Assembly: GCA_052387905.1 (NCBI GenBank)
Contig: JBQTIR010000059.1
Span: forward strand, 1-15,307
Length of the DNA stretch: 15,307 bases
Direction: 5' to 3'
Origin: JBQTII01 sp052387905
Lineage (GTDB): Bacteria; Actinomycetota; Actinomycetes; Sporichthyales; Sporichthyaceae
Part shown: positions 12,490 to 15,307 of the stretch, one piece after another
Layout of the letters: the number at the start of each line of letters is the position of its first letter
How positions within the stretch are numbered: position 1 is the stretch's first letter
Notes under the pieces: model-generated
What the model was told of the DNA's origin: nothing
Databases searched by the model: none
The model's input: the letters and a program-made list of their open reading frames with translations, nothing else
Translations under genes and position numbers: made by a program

Positions 12490-15307
<2,818 letters not shown>

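Overview
The window looks like a chromosomal segment of a high-GC actinomycete. Support for this: GC-rich codon use, leaderless promoters with the -10 hexamer about 7 nt before ATG, VapBC modules, a BldC-like DNA-binding protein, and an actinobacterial-type single-chain glycine dehydrogenase. I cannot name the genus. I see no rRNA, tRNA or CRISPR array.

Region 1 (1 to about 3928) is a small integrative element, or its right-hand part. It opens with about 400 bp of gene-free, repeat-rich DNA. A small serine recombinase gene (443-1123) follows, with a 28-bp palindrome over its promoter. Behind a second palindrome and a leaderless promoter comes a tightly coupled operon: BldC-like regulator/excisionase (1244-1561), 51-aa protein (1558-1713), 76-aa HTH protein (1710-1940), 41-aa basic protein (1940-2065), 398-aa protein with two CxxC...CxxC pairs (2062-3258), 45-aa ORF (3255-3392) and a terminase-small-subunit-like HTH protein (3380-3910). 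Junctions are mostly 4-nt ATGA overlaps, one is a 1-nt overlap. Recombinase + AlpA/BldC-like regulator + TerS-like protein, with no capsid, portal or large terminase gene in view, resembles a phage satellite. The element ends in a flavodoxin-family gene of which only the C-terminal half remains (3929-4186), so the integration site is probably inside that gene. The left end is not in the window.

Region 2 (4279-6367, minus strand) holds a VapBC toxin-antitoxin pair with an RHH-type antitoxin and a palindromic operator over its start codon, then a methyltransferase-SDR operon with a GTGA overlap.

Region 3 (6428-8903, minus strand) holds three paralogous secreted PD40/TolB-type beta-propeller genes. 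The shortest has two frameshifts. The middle one has its apparent signal-peptide start out of frame by one base at a homopolymer. This means either recent decay or assembly error.

Region 4 (9142 to about 11690, minus strand) is a lipoprotein, acyl-CoA dehydrogenase, FabG-like SDR cluster, probably acting in acyl-CoA or fatty-acid metabolism.

Region 5 (11766-12445) is a second VapBC pair, with an AbrB-type antitoxin. It sits directly behind gcvP (12490 to beyond 15307), the glycine cleavage P-protein, whose first residues lie outside the window. gcvP carries a 74-bp hairpin-forming repeat in frame in the linker between its two PLP-fold halves.
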